Source: Cyanobium sp.
GTDB taxonomy: Bacteria > Cyanobacteriota > Cyanobacteriia > PCC-6307 > Cyanobiaceae
Direction of reading: 5' to 3'
NCBI GenBank assembly: GCA_014191535.1
Contig: BJHC01000066.1
Span: 1 to 7,386 of the forward strand
DNA length: 7,386 bases
Below, piece by piece: positions 1 through 6,752 of this stretch (position 1 is its first letter; the number at the start of each line of letters is the position of its first letter). The notes beneath the pieces were generated by a model, which had not been told where the DNA came from, searched no databases, and worked only from the letters and a program-made list of their open reading frames with translations. Position numbers and translations under genes: made by a program.

Positions 1-550
1 CCGGGCTGCGGCGGATGGCCAACTGCAGCCGGCCATCGCCGCTCCGCACCAGGGCCGGTGCCGCCAGGTCGAGCACCACCCGCCGCAGCCCCAGGCCCTG
101 GTCGCGGCTCCGGATCGAGAGCAGCTCGGCCGGGGGCAGCTGCAGCTGCAGGGTTCCCTGGCGGTGGCTGATGGTGACCCCAAGGGCCCGCAGCAGAGCG
201 GTGGTGGGCACTGTGACCTCATCGTCGAGGCTGCGCTGCTGGGCGGATGGCACCAACACCCGCACCCCGAACCACTCCAGCTCGAGGCCATCGGCCCCCG
301 CTGGGCTGCGGCTGACGCCGAGTTGTCCGTCCAGCACCTCCAGCGGCAGCCACAGCTCGCCCTGCTCAATCCGCCAACGGGCCCGTTGGCGCCAGCCATT
401 GATCTCGAGCCAGTCCCCCTGGCCGCGGCTGAGGGCTGCCGGTCGGCCGGGGGGTTGGCGCTGGGAGGGCAGGGGTGCCGTCTCCAGGGCCGGAGGCGGC
501 GTGAGCGGAATCCCGGGCAGCAGCGCCACCAGCGCCGGCAGGGGTGCCAT
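1..550 (-). CDS. Partial CDS: probable exported protein, phosphodiester glycosidase (DUF2233)-like N-terminus
   Basis: I translated the minus strand by hand from the ATG at 550-548. The frame stays open for 183 residues to the window edge, so the C-terminus is missing. Residues 1-20 are hydrophobic and proline-rich, suggesting a weak export signal, though no Lys or Arg follows Met1. Residues 48-140 read like a small beta-domain of the copper-amine-oxidase-N type (WLPLEVLDGQLGV at 67-79, LEWFG at 91-95, SLDDEV at 107-112). Residues 157-168 (RRVVLDLAAPAL) resemble an AMIN-type strand. From memory, picocyanobacterial proteins with this N-terminus are annotated as phosphodiester glycosidase family proteins, but the catalytic part would lie outside the window, so the name is tentative. 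Codon third positions are GC-rich and the frame has no stops, which supports a real gene. An in-frame CTG at 607-605 could extend it by 19 codons, up to a TAA just upstream. The ATG is preferred, although no clear Shine-Dalgarno precedes it. It is transcribed divergently from gltB. An amidase or other envelope protein with an AMIN-like domain is the alternative. Confidence 0.6.
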   Translation of the reverse strand, partial: MAPLPALVALLPGIPLTPPPALETAPLPSQRQPPGRPAALSRGQGDWLEINGWRQRARWRIEQGELWLPLEVLDGQLGVSRSPAGADGLELEWFGVRVLVPSAQQRSLDDEVTVPTTALLRALGVTISHRQGTLQLQLPPAELLSIRSRDQGLGLRRVVLDLAAPALVRSGDGRLQLAIRRSP

Positions 551-691
551 GGATCCGCCGCCGCAGGTGGGGTCACGGTAGCGGCGTTGGCCAGAACGGA
601 ACGGCAGGGCCTGCTTTTAGGATCATCGTTTGCCAGCGCGGCCTCGCGGCCGGGCGAGATCGGCCACCACCCTGTGCACCCTGCCTGCGGC

Positions 692-712
692 CAGCAGCTG
701 AGCCAGCTGCTG
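692..712. repeat. Perfect 9-bp inverted repeat upstream of gltB
   Basis: CAGCAGCTG (692-700) is followed by the spacer AGC and its exact reverse complement CAGCTGCTG (704-712). It lies 79 bases before the gltB start codon in the divergent intergenic region. It could be a protein-binding operator or an RNA hairpin. Both arms are built from CAG/CTG triplets, which are common in GC-rich DNA, so chance is a real possibility. A second, weaker hairpin lies nearby: CTCGC (643-647) and GCGAG (654-658) around a 6-base loop. The repeat is seen directly; any function is a guess. Confidence 0.45.
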
Positions 713-723
713 AACCCGTGGCA

Positions 724-754
724 TTGCCAGGCCAGAGGGACGCTTCGTTATCGC
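724..754 (+). promoter_or_regulatory. Weak candidate promoter for gltB
   Basis: TTGCCA at 724-729 matches the -35 consensus at five of six positions. TATCGC at 749-754 matches only three of six of the -10, and the 19-base spacing is long. Initiation would fall about 30 bases before the gltB ATG. I searched 551-791 for the NtcA pattern GTA-N8-TAC: the only two GTA triplets on the plus strand (578-580 and 765-767) lack a partner TAC, so no perfect NtcA box supports nitrogen control here. Confidence 0.2.
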
Positions 755-791
755 GCTGGGGTTCGTACTCACTTCGTGTTGTCGCCGGGTT

Positions 792-3700
792 ATGTCGCTG
801 TTCTCTCGCCCTGAATGGCCCCATCGCGACACCCCGGCCCCCACGGCCGTGGCCGGCGAGAAGGATGCCTGCGGCGTGGGTTTTCTGGCGAGCCTCAAGG
901 GCGAGGCCAGCCATTGGTTGCTGCAGCAGGCCCTGCGCGGCCTCGACTGCATGGAGCACCGGGGCGGCTGCGGCGGCGATGGTGATTCCGGCGATGGAGC
1001 TGGGGTGCTGTGCGGCATCCCCTGGAGCTTCCTGGAGGCGGTGTGGCCGGCTGCGGCGGCCCACGCCGGCGCCACCCGCGGCCTCGGCATGGTGTTTTTG
1101 CCCGCCGATCCCCAGCGCCGGGAGCAGGCCCGCCACTTCTGCGATCAGGAGGCTGAACGGCTGGGCCTGCGCAGCCTGGGCTGGCGCGAGGTGCCGGTGG
1201 ACCCCTCCGTGCTGGGCCCCCTGGCCCGGGGCACGGCACCGGTGATTGAGCAGTGGTTGCTGGCGTCCGACAGCACGGGTGATGCCCTGGAGGCGCTGCT
1301 GTTCCGCCTGCGCCGCCGCTGCGGCGACCGCGCCCGCGAGGTGTGGGGCGCCGGCCCCGGCGACCTCTACTTCGCCTCGCTCAGTGGCCGCACCGTTGTT
1401 TACAAGGGCATGGTGCGTTCGGAGGTGCTGGCCGCCTTCTACGGCGACCTGCGCGACCCGCGCTTTGCGGTGAGCTTTGCGGTGTATCACCGCCGTTTCA
1501 GCACCAACACGCTGCCCCGTTGGCCCCTGGCCCAGCCGATGCGCCTGCTCGGGCACAACGGTGAGATCAACACCCTGCTGGGCAACCTCAATTGGGCCCG
1601 GGCCGCCGAATCCGAGCTGGATGCGGTGTGGGGTGAGGCCGCCGCCGATCTCAAGCCGGTGGTGAACCCGGCCTTCAGCGATTCCGCCAACCTCGACGCC
1701 ACGCTGGAGCTGCTGGTGCGCAGCGGCCGGCCGATCACCGAAAGCCTGCTGACCTTGGTGCCGGAGGCCTTCCGCGACCAGCCCGAGCTGGAGGACAAGC
1801 CGGCGATTCAGGCCTTTTATGAGTATTCGGCCTGCACCCAGGAGCCCTGGGATGGCCCGGCCCTGCTGGTGTTCGCCGATGGCCGCAGCGTGGGGGCCAC
1901 CCTCGACCGCAACGGCCTGCGCCCGGCCCGCTACTGCATCACCAGCGACGGCGTGGTGGTGATGGGCTCGGAAACCGGTGTGGTGGAGCTCGAGGAGAGC
2001 CGCATTGTGGAGAAGGGGCGCCTTGGCCCCGGCCAGATGCTGGCGGTCGACCTGGAGCAGGGCCGCCTGTTGCGCAACTGGGAGGTGAAGCAGGAGGTGG
2101 CTTCGCGCCACCCCTACGGCCAGTGGCTGGCGGAGCACCGCCGCAGCCTTGGGGCCCAGCCCTGGGCCCAAGAGCGCCAGTTGGGTGACCTGCAACTCCT
2201 GCAGCTGCAGACGGCCTTCGGCTTCACCGCCGAGGACTTCGATCTGGTGATCGAGGACATGGCCGGTGCCGCGAAGGAGCCCACCTATTGCATGGGCGAC
2301 GACATCCCCCTGGCGGTGCTCTCCGACAAGCCCCACCTGCTCTACGACTACTTCAAGCAGCGCTTCGCCCAGGTCACCAACCCGCCGATCGATCCGCTGC
2401 GGGAAAAGCTGGTGATGAGCCTGGAGATGCACCTGGGCCAGCGCCGCTCACCGCTGCGCCCGGAGGCCGCCGCCGCCGCCGTGTTGCACCTCAGCAGCCC
2501 GATCCTCAATGAGGCGGAGCTGGCGGCCGTGGCTCAGCAGGGCCTGCCCTGCAGCACCCTGTCCACCCTGATGCCGATCACCGCTGGCCCCGGTGGTCTG
2601 GAGGCGGCCCTGGTGGCTCTGAAGGGTGCCGCTGAGGCGGCCGTGCGCGGCGGCAGCCAGATCCTGGTGCTCTCCGACCGCACCGATGGCCAGGGCCAGC
2701 CCTGCGGCATCAACGCCACCACCACCTACATCCCTCCCCTGCTGGCGGTGGGGGCCGTGCACCATCACCTGCTCAACCTCGGCCTGCGGCTGCAGACCTC
2801 CCTGGTGGTGGATACGGCCCAGTGCTGGAGCACCCATCACCTGGCCTGCCTGATCGGCTATGGCGCCAGCGCCGTCTGCCCCTGGCTCACCTGGGAGACG
2901 GCCCGCCATTGGCTGGCCCAGCCCAAGGTGCAAACCAACATCGAGCGGGGCAAGCTGCCGGCCCTCACCCCCGACCTGGTGCAGGCCAACGTGCGCAAGG
3001 CCCTCGAGGACGGCTTGCGCAAGATCCTTTCCAAGATCGGTATCTCGTTGCTCGCCAGCTATCACGGCGCCCAGATCTTTGAAGCCATCGGCATCGGTGC
3101 CGACCTGATCGCGCTGGCCTTTAAGGGCACCACCAGCCGCGTGGCCGGCCTCAGCCTGCGGGAGCTCGCCAGCGAAACCCTCAGCTTCCACACCAAGGCC
3201 TTCCCCGAGCTCAACCGCAGCAAGCTCGAGTTCATGGGCTTTGTGCAGTACCGCACGGGTGGTGAGTACCACCTCAACAGCCCGGAGATGGCCAAGGCGC
3301 TGCACGCCGCCGTGGAGGCAGGCCCCGGCTACGACCACTTCTCCACCTACAAAACCCTGCTGGAGAACCGGCCCGTCACGGCCCTGCGCGACCTGCTGGA
3401 GCTCAAGCCCGCCGCCACGCCCCTCCCCCTGGATCAGGTGGAGAGCGTGGAGAGCATCTGCAGCCGTTTCTGCACCGGCGGCATGAGCCTCGGTGCCCTC
3501 TCGCGGGAGGCCCATGAGGTGCTGGCCATCGCCATGAACCGCATCGGTGGCAAGAGCAACAGCGGTGAAGGCGGCGAGGATCCGGCCCGCTTCAAGCTGC
3601 TCGACGACGTCGACGGCGAGGGCCGTTCCGCCACCCTGCCCACCCTCCAGGGCCTCCGCAACGGCGACACCGCTTGCTCGGCCATCAAACAGATCGCCTC

Positions 3701-5399
3701 CGGCCGTTTCGGTGTGACCCCCGAATACCTGCGCAGTGGCCGGCAGCTGGAGATCAAGGTGGCCCAGGGCGCCAAGCCCGGCGAGGGCGGGCAGCTGCCC
3801 GGCCCCAAGGTGGATCCCTACATCGCCTGGCTGCGCAACAGCAAGCCGGGGGTGGCGTTGATCTCCCCGCCGCCCCACCACGACATCTATTCCATTGAGG
3901 ATCTGGCGCAGCTGATCCACGACCTGCACCAGGTGCACCCCGCCGCCAAGGTGAGCGTGAAGCTGGTGGCGGAGATCGGCATCGGCACCATTGCCGCCGG
4001 TGTGGCCAAGGCCAACGCCGATGTGATTCAGATCTCCGGCCACGACGGCGGCACCGGGGCTTCGCCGCTCAGTTCGATCAAACATGCCGGCAGCCCCTGG
4101 GAGCTGGGGCTCACCGAGGTGCATCGCGCCCTGCTCGAGAACGGCCTGAGGCAGCGGGTGCTGCTGCGCGCCGACGGCGGCCTCAAGACCGGCTGGGACG
4201 TGCTCATCGCCGCCCTGTTGGGCGCCGAGGAATACGGCTTCGGCTCGATCGCGATGATCGCTGAGGGCTGCATCATGGCCCGGGTTTGCCACACCAATAA
4301 CTGCCCGGTGGGGGTGGCCACCCAGAAGGAGGCCCTGCGCAAGCGCTTCACCGGCCTGCCCGAGCACGTGGTGAACTTCTTCCTGTTCGTGGCCGAGGAG
4401 GTGCGCCAGCTGTTGAGCGTGCTCGGCGTGGCCCGCCTCGAAGACCTCATCGGCCGCACCGAGCTGTTGCAGCCCCGTTCGGTGCAGCTGGCCAAAACCC
4501 AGGCCCTCGACCTCTCCTGCCTGCTGGATCCGATTCCGGCCGCGGCTGACCGCGTCTGGCTGCGGCACGACACCGCCGCCCATGGCAACGGCGTGATCCT
4601 GGAGGATCAGCTGCTGGCCGATGCCGAGCTGATGGCGGCCCTCGAGGGTCATGGCCGTGTGGCCCGCACCCTGGCGATCGTGAACACCGACCGCAGCGTC
4701 GGTGCGCGTTTGTCCGGGGAGATTGCGGCCCGCCATGGCAACACCGGTTTCGGCGGTCAGCTCGACCTCACCTTCGAGGGTGCCGCCGGCCAGAGCTTCG
4801 GGGCCTTTGTGCTCCAGGGCATGAACGTGCGCCTGGTGGGTGAGGCCAACGATTACGTCGGCAAGGGCCTCAATGGGGGCCGCATCACCGTGGTGCCCCC
4901 CGCCGGTGGCCACGATCCCGGCAGCCAGGTGATCCTGGGCAACACCTGCCTCTATGGCGCCACCGGGGGCGAGCTGTTTGCCCTGGGCCGCGCCGGTGAG
5001 CGCTTTGCCGTGCGCAACAGCGGCGCCCGCACCGTGGTGGAAGGGGCCGGCGACCACTGCTGTGAATACATGACCGGCGGTGTGGTGGTGGTGCTGGGCA
5101 GCACCGGCCGCAACCTGGCCGCCGGCATGACCGGTGGCGTGGCCTTCCTCCTCGATGAGGACGGTCGTCTGGCGGAGCGGGTCAATCCCGAGATCGTGGC
5201 CCTCTGCGAGCTCACCACTCCTGAGCAGGAAGCCCTGCTCAAGCCTCTGCTGCAGAGCCATCAGCAGGCCACCGGCAGTGCCAAGGCTGCGGCGATCCTG
5301 GCCGACTGGGACGGTTGGAAGAGCCGCTTCCGGGTGCTGGTGCCCCCCAGCGAGAAGGCCAACGTGGGCCTGGCTGAGCGCCAGGCCGTGGCTGTCTGA
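792..5399 (+). CDS. gltB: Ferredoxin-dependent glutamate synthase (Fd-GOGAT)
   Basis: This enzyme converts glutamine plus 2-oxoglutarate into two glutamates using reduced ferredoxin, closing the GS-GOGAT ammonium assimilation cycle in the cytoplasm. The 1535-residue product has the full family architecture. A short propeptide (1-26) precedes Cys27 in DACGVGF, the N-terminal amidotransferase nucleophile after cleavage. The class II glutaminase domain runs to about 440, with GHNGEIN at 254-260. A central domain follows from about 467. The FMN/synthase barrel spans about 788-1215, with GGKSNSGEGGEDP just before 934 and GHDGGTGASP from 1083. Cys1160, Cys1166 and Cys1171 form CX5CX4C, the 3Fe-4S ligands. 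A glycine-rich beta-helix domain occupies about 1286-1500. Residues 936-962 (LDDVDGEG through RNGDTAC) form the ferredoxin loop, which as I recall is absent from the NADPH enzyme of E. coli; no gltD follows. The ATG at 792 is the first in its frame after a TGA at 711 and gives the expected short propeptide; no Shine-Dalgarno is visible. The gene is also named glsF in cyanobacteria. No frameshift or missing key residue was seen. Confidence 0.98.
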   Translation: MSLFSRPEWPHRDTPAPTAVAGEKDACGVGFLASLKGEASHWLLQQALRGLDCMEHRGGCGGDGDSGDGAGVLCGIPWSFLEAVWPAAAAHAGATRGLGMVFLPADPQRREQARHFCDQEAERLGLRSLGWREVPVDPSVLGPLARGTAPVIEQWLLASDSTGDALEALLFRLRRRCGDRAREVWGAGPGDLYFASLSGRTVVYKGMVRSEVLAAFYGDLRDPRFAVSFAVYHRRFSTNTLPRWPLAQPMRLLGHNGEINTLLGNLNWARAAESELDAVWGEAAADLKPVVNPAFSDSANLDATLELLVRSGRPITESLLTLVPEAFRDQPELEDKPAIQAFYEYSACTQEPWDGPALLVFADGRSVGATLDRNGLRPARYCITSDGVVVMGSETGVVELEESRIVEKGRLGPGQMLAVDLEQGRLLRNWEVKQEVASRHPYGQWLAEHRRSLGAQPWAQERQLGDLQLLQLQTAFGFTAEDFDLVIEDMAGAAKEPTYCMGDDIPLAVLSDKPHLLYDYFKQRFAQVTNPPIDPLREKLVMSLEMHLGQRRSPLRPEAAAAAVLHLSSPILNEAELAAVAQQGLPCSTLSTLMPITAGPGGLEAALVALKGAAEAAVRGGSQILVLSDRTDGQGQPCGINATTTYIPPLLAVGAVHHHLLNLGLRLQTSLVVDTAQCWSTHHLACLIGYGASAVCPWLTWETARHWLAQPKVQTNIERGKLPALTPDLVQANVRKALEDGLRKILSKIGISLLASYHGAQIFEAIGIGADLIALAFKGTTSRVAGLSLRELASETLSFHTKAFPELNRSKLEFMGFVQYRTGGEYHLNSPEMAKALHAAVEAGPGYDHFSTYKTLLENRPVTALRDLLELKPAATPLPLDQVESVESICSRFCTGGMSLGALSREAHEVLAIAMNRIGGKSNSGEGGEDPARFKLLDDVDGEGRSATLPTLQGLRNGDTACSAIKQIASGRFGVTPEYLRSGRQLEIKVAQGAKPGEGGQLPGPKVDPYIAWLRNSKPGVALISPPPHHDIYSIEDLAQLIHDLHQVHPAAKVSVKLVAEIGIGTIAAGVAKANADVIQISGHDGGTGASPLSSIKHAGSPWELGLTEVHRALLENGLRQRVLLRADGGLKTGWDVLIAALLGAEEYGFGSIAMIAEGCIMARVCHTNNCPVGVATQKEALRKRFTGLPEHVVNFFLFVAEEVRQLLSVLGVARLEDLIGRTELLQPRSVQLAKTQALDLSCLLDPIPAAADRVWLRHDTAAHGNGVILEDQLLADAELMAALEGHGRVARTLAIVNTDRSVGARLSGEIAARHGNTGFGGQLDLTFEGAAGQSFGAFVLQGMNVRLVGEANDYVGKGLNGGRITVVPPAGGHDPGSQVILGNTCLYGATGGELFALGRAGERFAVRNSGARTVVEGAGDHCCEYMTGGVVVVLGSTGRNLAAGMTGGVAFLLDEDGRLAERVNPEIVALCELTTPEQEALLKPLLQSHQQATGSAKAAAILADWDGWKSRFRVLVPPSEKANVGLAERQAVAV

Positions 5400-5401
5400 C
5401 G

Positions 5402-5418
5402 CAGCCTGATCCAGGCTG
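5402..5418 (+). terminator. Hairpin directly after gltB, possible terminator
   Basis: CAGCCTG (5402-5408), loop ATC, CAGGCTG (5412-5418): a perfect 7-bp stem beginning two bases after the gltB TGA. The sequence after it contains only one TTT and no U-tract, so it is not a textbook intrinsic terminator. It could instead stabilise the 3' end of the gltB message. It is the first of three hairpins in this gap. Confidence 0.4.
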
Positions 5419-5431
5419 GGTCGGTTTGCCG

Positions 5432-5465
5432 CCGTTCCGGTTCGGGGCTCCCCCGGCCGGGACGG
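5432..5465 (+). other. Long GC-rich hairpin in the gltB 3' region
   Basis: The outer arms CCGTTCCGG (5432-5440) and CCGGGACGG (5457-5465) pair over nine positions with a single T-G wobble. Inside them CGGGG (5443-5447) pairs with CCCCG (5451-5455) around a CTC loop, giving about 14 pairs with a small internal loop. No T-run follows. It may be a transcription attenuating or message-protecting structure, or a palindromic intergenic repeat. Pairing was found by eye; folding energy was not computed. Confidence 0.5.
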
Positions 5466-5489
5466 TTCGCCCCACCGCCGGGTTCGGTC

Positions 5490-5516
5490 GGCCCCCGTGG
5501 CGGCGCCGCAGGGGCT
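5490..5516 (+). other. Third GC-rich hairpin, 31 bases before the small gene
   Basis: GCCCC (5491-5495) pairs with GGGGC (5511-5515), and the inner arms GTGGC (5497-5501) and GCCGC (5505-5509) pair around a GGC loop with one wobble. One C-A mismatch separates the two stems, and a further G-T pair closes the base at 5490 and 5516. It lies between gltB and the ATG at 5548, so it could end gltB transcription or sit in the leader of the small gene. No T-run follows. Confidence 0.45.
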
Positions 5517-5547
5517 CCATAGGGTTCCGGCAGTCGCAACCCAGCGC

Positions 5548-5727
5548 ATGCCTCCCGAATTCGCCCAGCAGATGCAACAGCTGATGGCCCGGCAGATGGC
5601 CGTGGCGTTCCTCCACCACTGCGCCCGGCTCGATGCGCCGGTGAGCCTGGTGAACAGCCGCCTGGAGGCCCTCGGGGATGCTCCCGAAGCGCAGGCCCTG
5701 GAAGCGGAGTTTCTGCTCGCCCCTTAA
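5548..5727 (+). CDS. Small hypothetical protein, 59 residues
   Basis: I do not recognise this family. The ATG at 5548 opens 59 codons ending in TAA (5725-5727). The product appears almost wholly helical and soluble: a Gln/Met-rich amphipathic start ([17 protein letters not shown], with Met at 1, 9, 13 and 17), a middle part [26 protein letters not shown], and an acidic Ala/Glu-rich tail ending FLLAP. There is no membrane segment or signal peptide. The codons are GC-rich at third positions like the neighbouring genes, and the frame fills the whole gap up to lipA, which argues that it is real. An in-frame GTG at 5497 would add 17 residues, but it sits inside a hairpin and the added sequence looks non-protein-like, so the ATG is preferred. 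No Shine-Dalgarno is apparent. It follows gltB on the same strand after 148 bases and overlaps lipA tail to tail by four bases. Confidence 0.65.
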   Translation: MPPEFAQQMQQLMARQMAVAFLHHCARLDAPVSLVNSRLEALGDAPEAQALEAEFLLAP

Positions 5728-6617
5728 CGCGGGTGCTGCGCCATCAGCCGCTGCACCTCTCCGGCGTGGTAGCTGCTGCGGGTGAGCGGCGTGCTCACCA
5801 CCTGCAGAAACCCCAGCTCTGTTTCGCCGTGGCTGCGGAACCGATCAAATTGCTCGGGCGTCACGAAGCGATCCACCGGCAGATGCTTCGGTCCCGGGGA
5901 GAGGTACTGGCCGATGGTCACGATGTCGACCTGGTGTTGCCGTAGGTCGGCCAACACCGACAACACCTCGGCATCGGTTTCCCCCAGGCCCACCATCAAC
6001 CCCGATTTGCTGTAGGCCCGCGGCCAGCCTTGACGCACCCGCAGCAGCAGCTCCAGCGAGCGTTCGTAGATCCCCTGGGGCCGGGCTTTGCGGTAGAGCC
6101 GCGGCACGGTTTCGATGTTGTGGTTGAGCACATCCGGAGCGGCGTCCATCACGGTCGCCAGGGCGGTCCAGTTGCCGCAGAAATCCGGGATCAGCAGCTC
6201 GATCGTGGTGAGTGGCGAGCGTTGGCGCACCTGCTCGATGCAGGCCACAAACTGGCTGGCGCCGCCGTCATCGAGGTCGTCGCGGTTCACCGAGGTGATC
6301 ACCACGTGGCGCAGCCCCAGGCGGGCCACCGCCTCGCCGAGCCGTTGCGGTTCGGTGGGGTCGAGCGCCCGCACGCTCTTGTCGAAGTCGATATCGCAGT
6401 AGGGGCAGGCGCGGGTACAACCCGGGCCCATGATCAAAAAGGTGGCGGTGCCGCCGGCGAAGCACTCGCCGATGTTGGGGCAGCTGGCCTCCTGGCAGAC
6501 CGTGTTGAGCTTGAGGTCGAGCAGCAGGTCGGCCACCTCACCGATCCGTTCCCGCTGGGGAGCCTTCACGCGCAGCCAGTCGGGTTTCAGCAAGGGCGAG
6601 ATCGGGCCCGGGGGCAT
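5724..6617 (-). CDS. lipA: Lipoyl synthase (radical SAM)
   Basis: LipA inserts two sulfur atoms at C6 and C8 of protein-bound octanoyl groups to form lipoate on 2-oxoacid dehydrogenase E2 subunits and glycine cleavage H protein. The 297-residue product carries both 4Fe-4S signatures. Cys41, Cys46 and Cys52 (CX4CX5C in [12 protein letters not shown]) bind the auxiliary cluster that is consumed as sulfur donor. Cys67, Cys71 and Cys74 (CX3CX2C in CTRACPYC) bind the radical SAM cluster. The C-terminal RSSYHAGE at 280-287 supplies the conserved serine ligand of the auxiliary cluster. [13 protein letters not shown] and [11 protein letters not shown] are further family hallmarks. The length is in the usual range (E. 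coli LipA is slightly longer). The ATG at 6617-6615 precedes the conserved [10 protein letters not shown] by ten residues, so the start is reasonable, although no Shine-Dalgarno is evident. No lipB lies in the window. Some cyanobacteria have two lipA copies; which one this is cannot be told here. The stop overlaps that of the converging small gene. Confidence 0.97.
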   Translation of the reverse strand: MPPGPISPLLKPDWLRVKAPQRERIGEVADLLLDLKLNTVCQEASCPNIGECFAGGTATFLIMGPGCTRACPYCDIDFDKSVRALDPTEPQRLGEAVARLGLRHVVITSVNRDDLDDGGASQFVACIEQVRQRSPLTTIELLIPDFCGNWTALATVMDAAPDVLNHNIETVPRLYRKARPQGIYERSLELLLRVRQGWPRAYSKSGLMVGLGETDAEVLSVLADLRQHQVDIVTIGQYLSPGPKHLPVDRFVTPEQFDRFRSHGETELGFLQVVSTPLTRSSYHAGEVQRLMAQHPR

Positions 6618-6661
6618 CCGTGGGATGTCAACTCTAGGAAGGGGCCTGAACCCCCATCGCC

Positions 6662-6667
6662 TACACT
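6662..6667 (+). promoter_or_regulatory. Candidate -10 element for the tRNA-Pro gene
   Basis: TACACT matches the bacterial -10 consensus at four of six positions and ends eight bases before the first base of the tRNA, the spacing expected for initiation at or just before its 5' end. No convincing -35 is present 17 bases upstream. A short GGGG/CCCC hairpin (6641-6644 with 6651-6654) occupies that place in the 58-base gap shared with the lipA leader. Confidence 0.35.
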
Positions 6668-6675
6668 CCGCCCAT

Positions 6676-6749
6676 CGGGATGTAGCGCAGCTTGGTAGCG
6701 CACTTCGTTCGGGACGAAGGGGCCGCAGGTTCGAATCCTGTCATCCCGA
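6676..6749 (+). tRNA. tRNA-Pro, anticodon CGG
   Basis: All four arms fold cleanly. The acceptor CGGGATG (6676-6682) pairs with CATCCCG (6742-6748), giving the C1-G72 pair typical of bacterial tRNA-Pro. The D stem is GCGC (6685-6688) with GCGC (6698-6701). The anticodon stem CTTCG (6703-6707) pairs with CGAAG (6715-6719) around TTCGGGA, placing the anticodon CGG at 6710-6712. The T arm is GCAGG, TTCGAAT, CCTGT (6725-6741) with one G-T pair. The discriminator is A6749. The 3' CCA is not encoded and must be added enzymatically. It reads CCG, a common proline codon in GC-rich genes. It is divergent from lipA and converges on cobJ with three bases between. Confidence 0.97.
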
Positions 6750-6752
6750 CTT

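Noticed and set aside
15..1245. Plus-strand frames at 15-581, 164-814 and 544-1245
   Set aside because: The first two lie mainly opposite the minus-strand exported-protein gene and the third runs into gltB out of frame. All are low-complexity Arg/Ser/Pro/Ala-rich translations.
573..2432. 619-codon open frame antisense to the 5' part of gltB
   Set aside because: Its sequence is His/Ala/Gly/Gln-rich with no recognisable motif. It is a shadow produced by GC-rich third positions of gltB, where antisense stops are rare.
5497..5547. GTG start extending the small gene by 17 codons
   Set aside because: It sits inside a hairpin with no ribosome binding site, and the added residues are less protein-like than those from the ATG at 5548.
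2448..5549. 1033-codon open frame antisense to most of gltB
   Set aside because: Striking in length, but it has the same shadow composition and no domain, and gltB on the other strand has every catalytic motif intact.
6626..6631. TTGACA on the minus strand upstream of lipA as a -35 box
   Set aside because: It is a perfect -35 match, but it lies only eight bases before the lipA ATG, so initiation would fall inside the gene, and no -10 is found 17 bases downstream.
6030..6698. 222-codon plus-strand frame opposite lipA
   Set aside because: Antisense to a clearly functional lipA. The translation is His/Ala/Gly-rich without motifs and runs into the tRNA gene.
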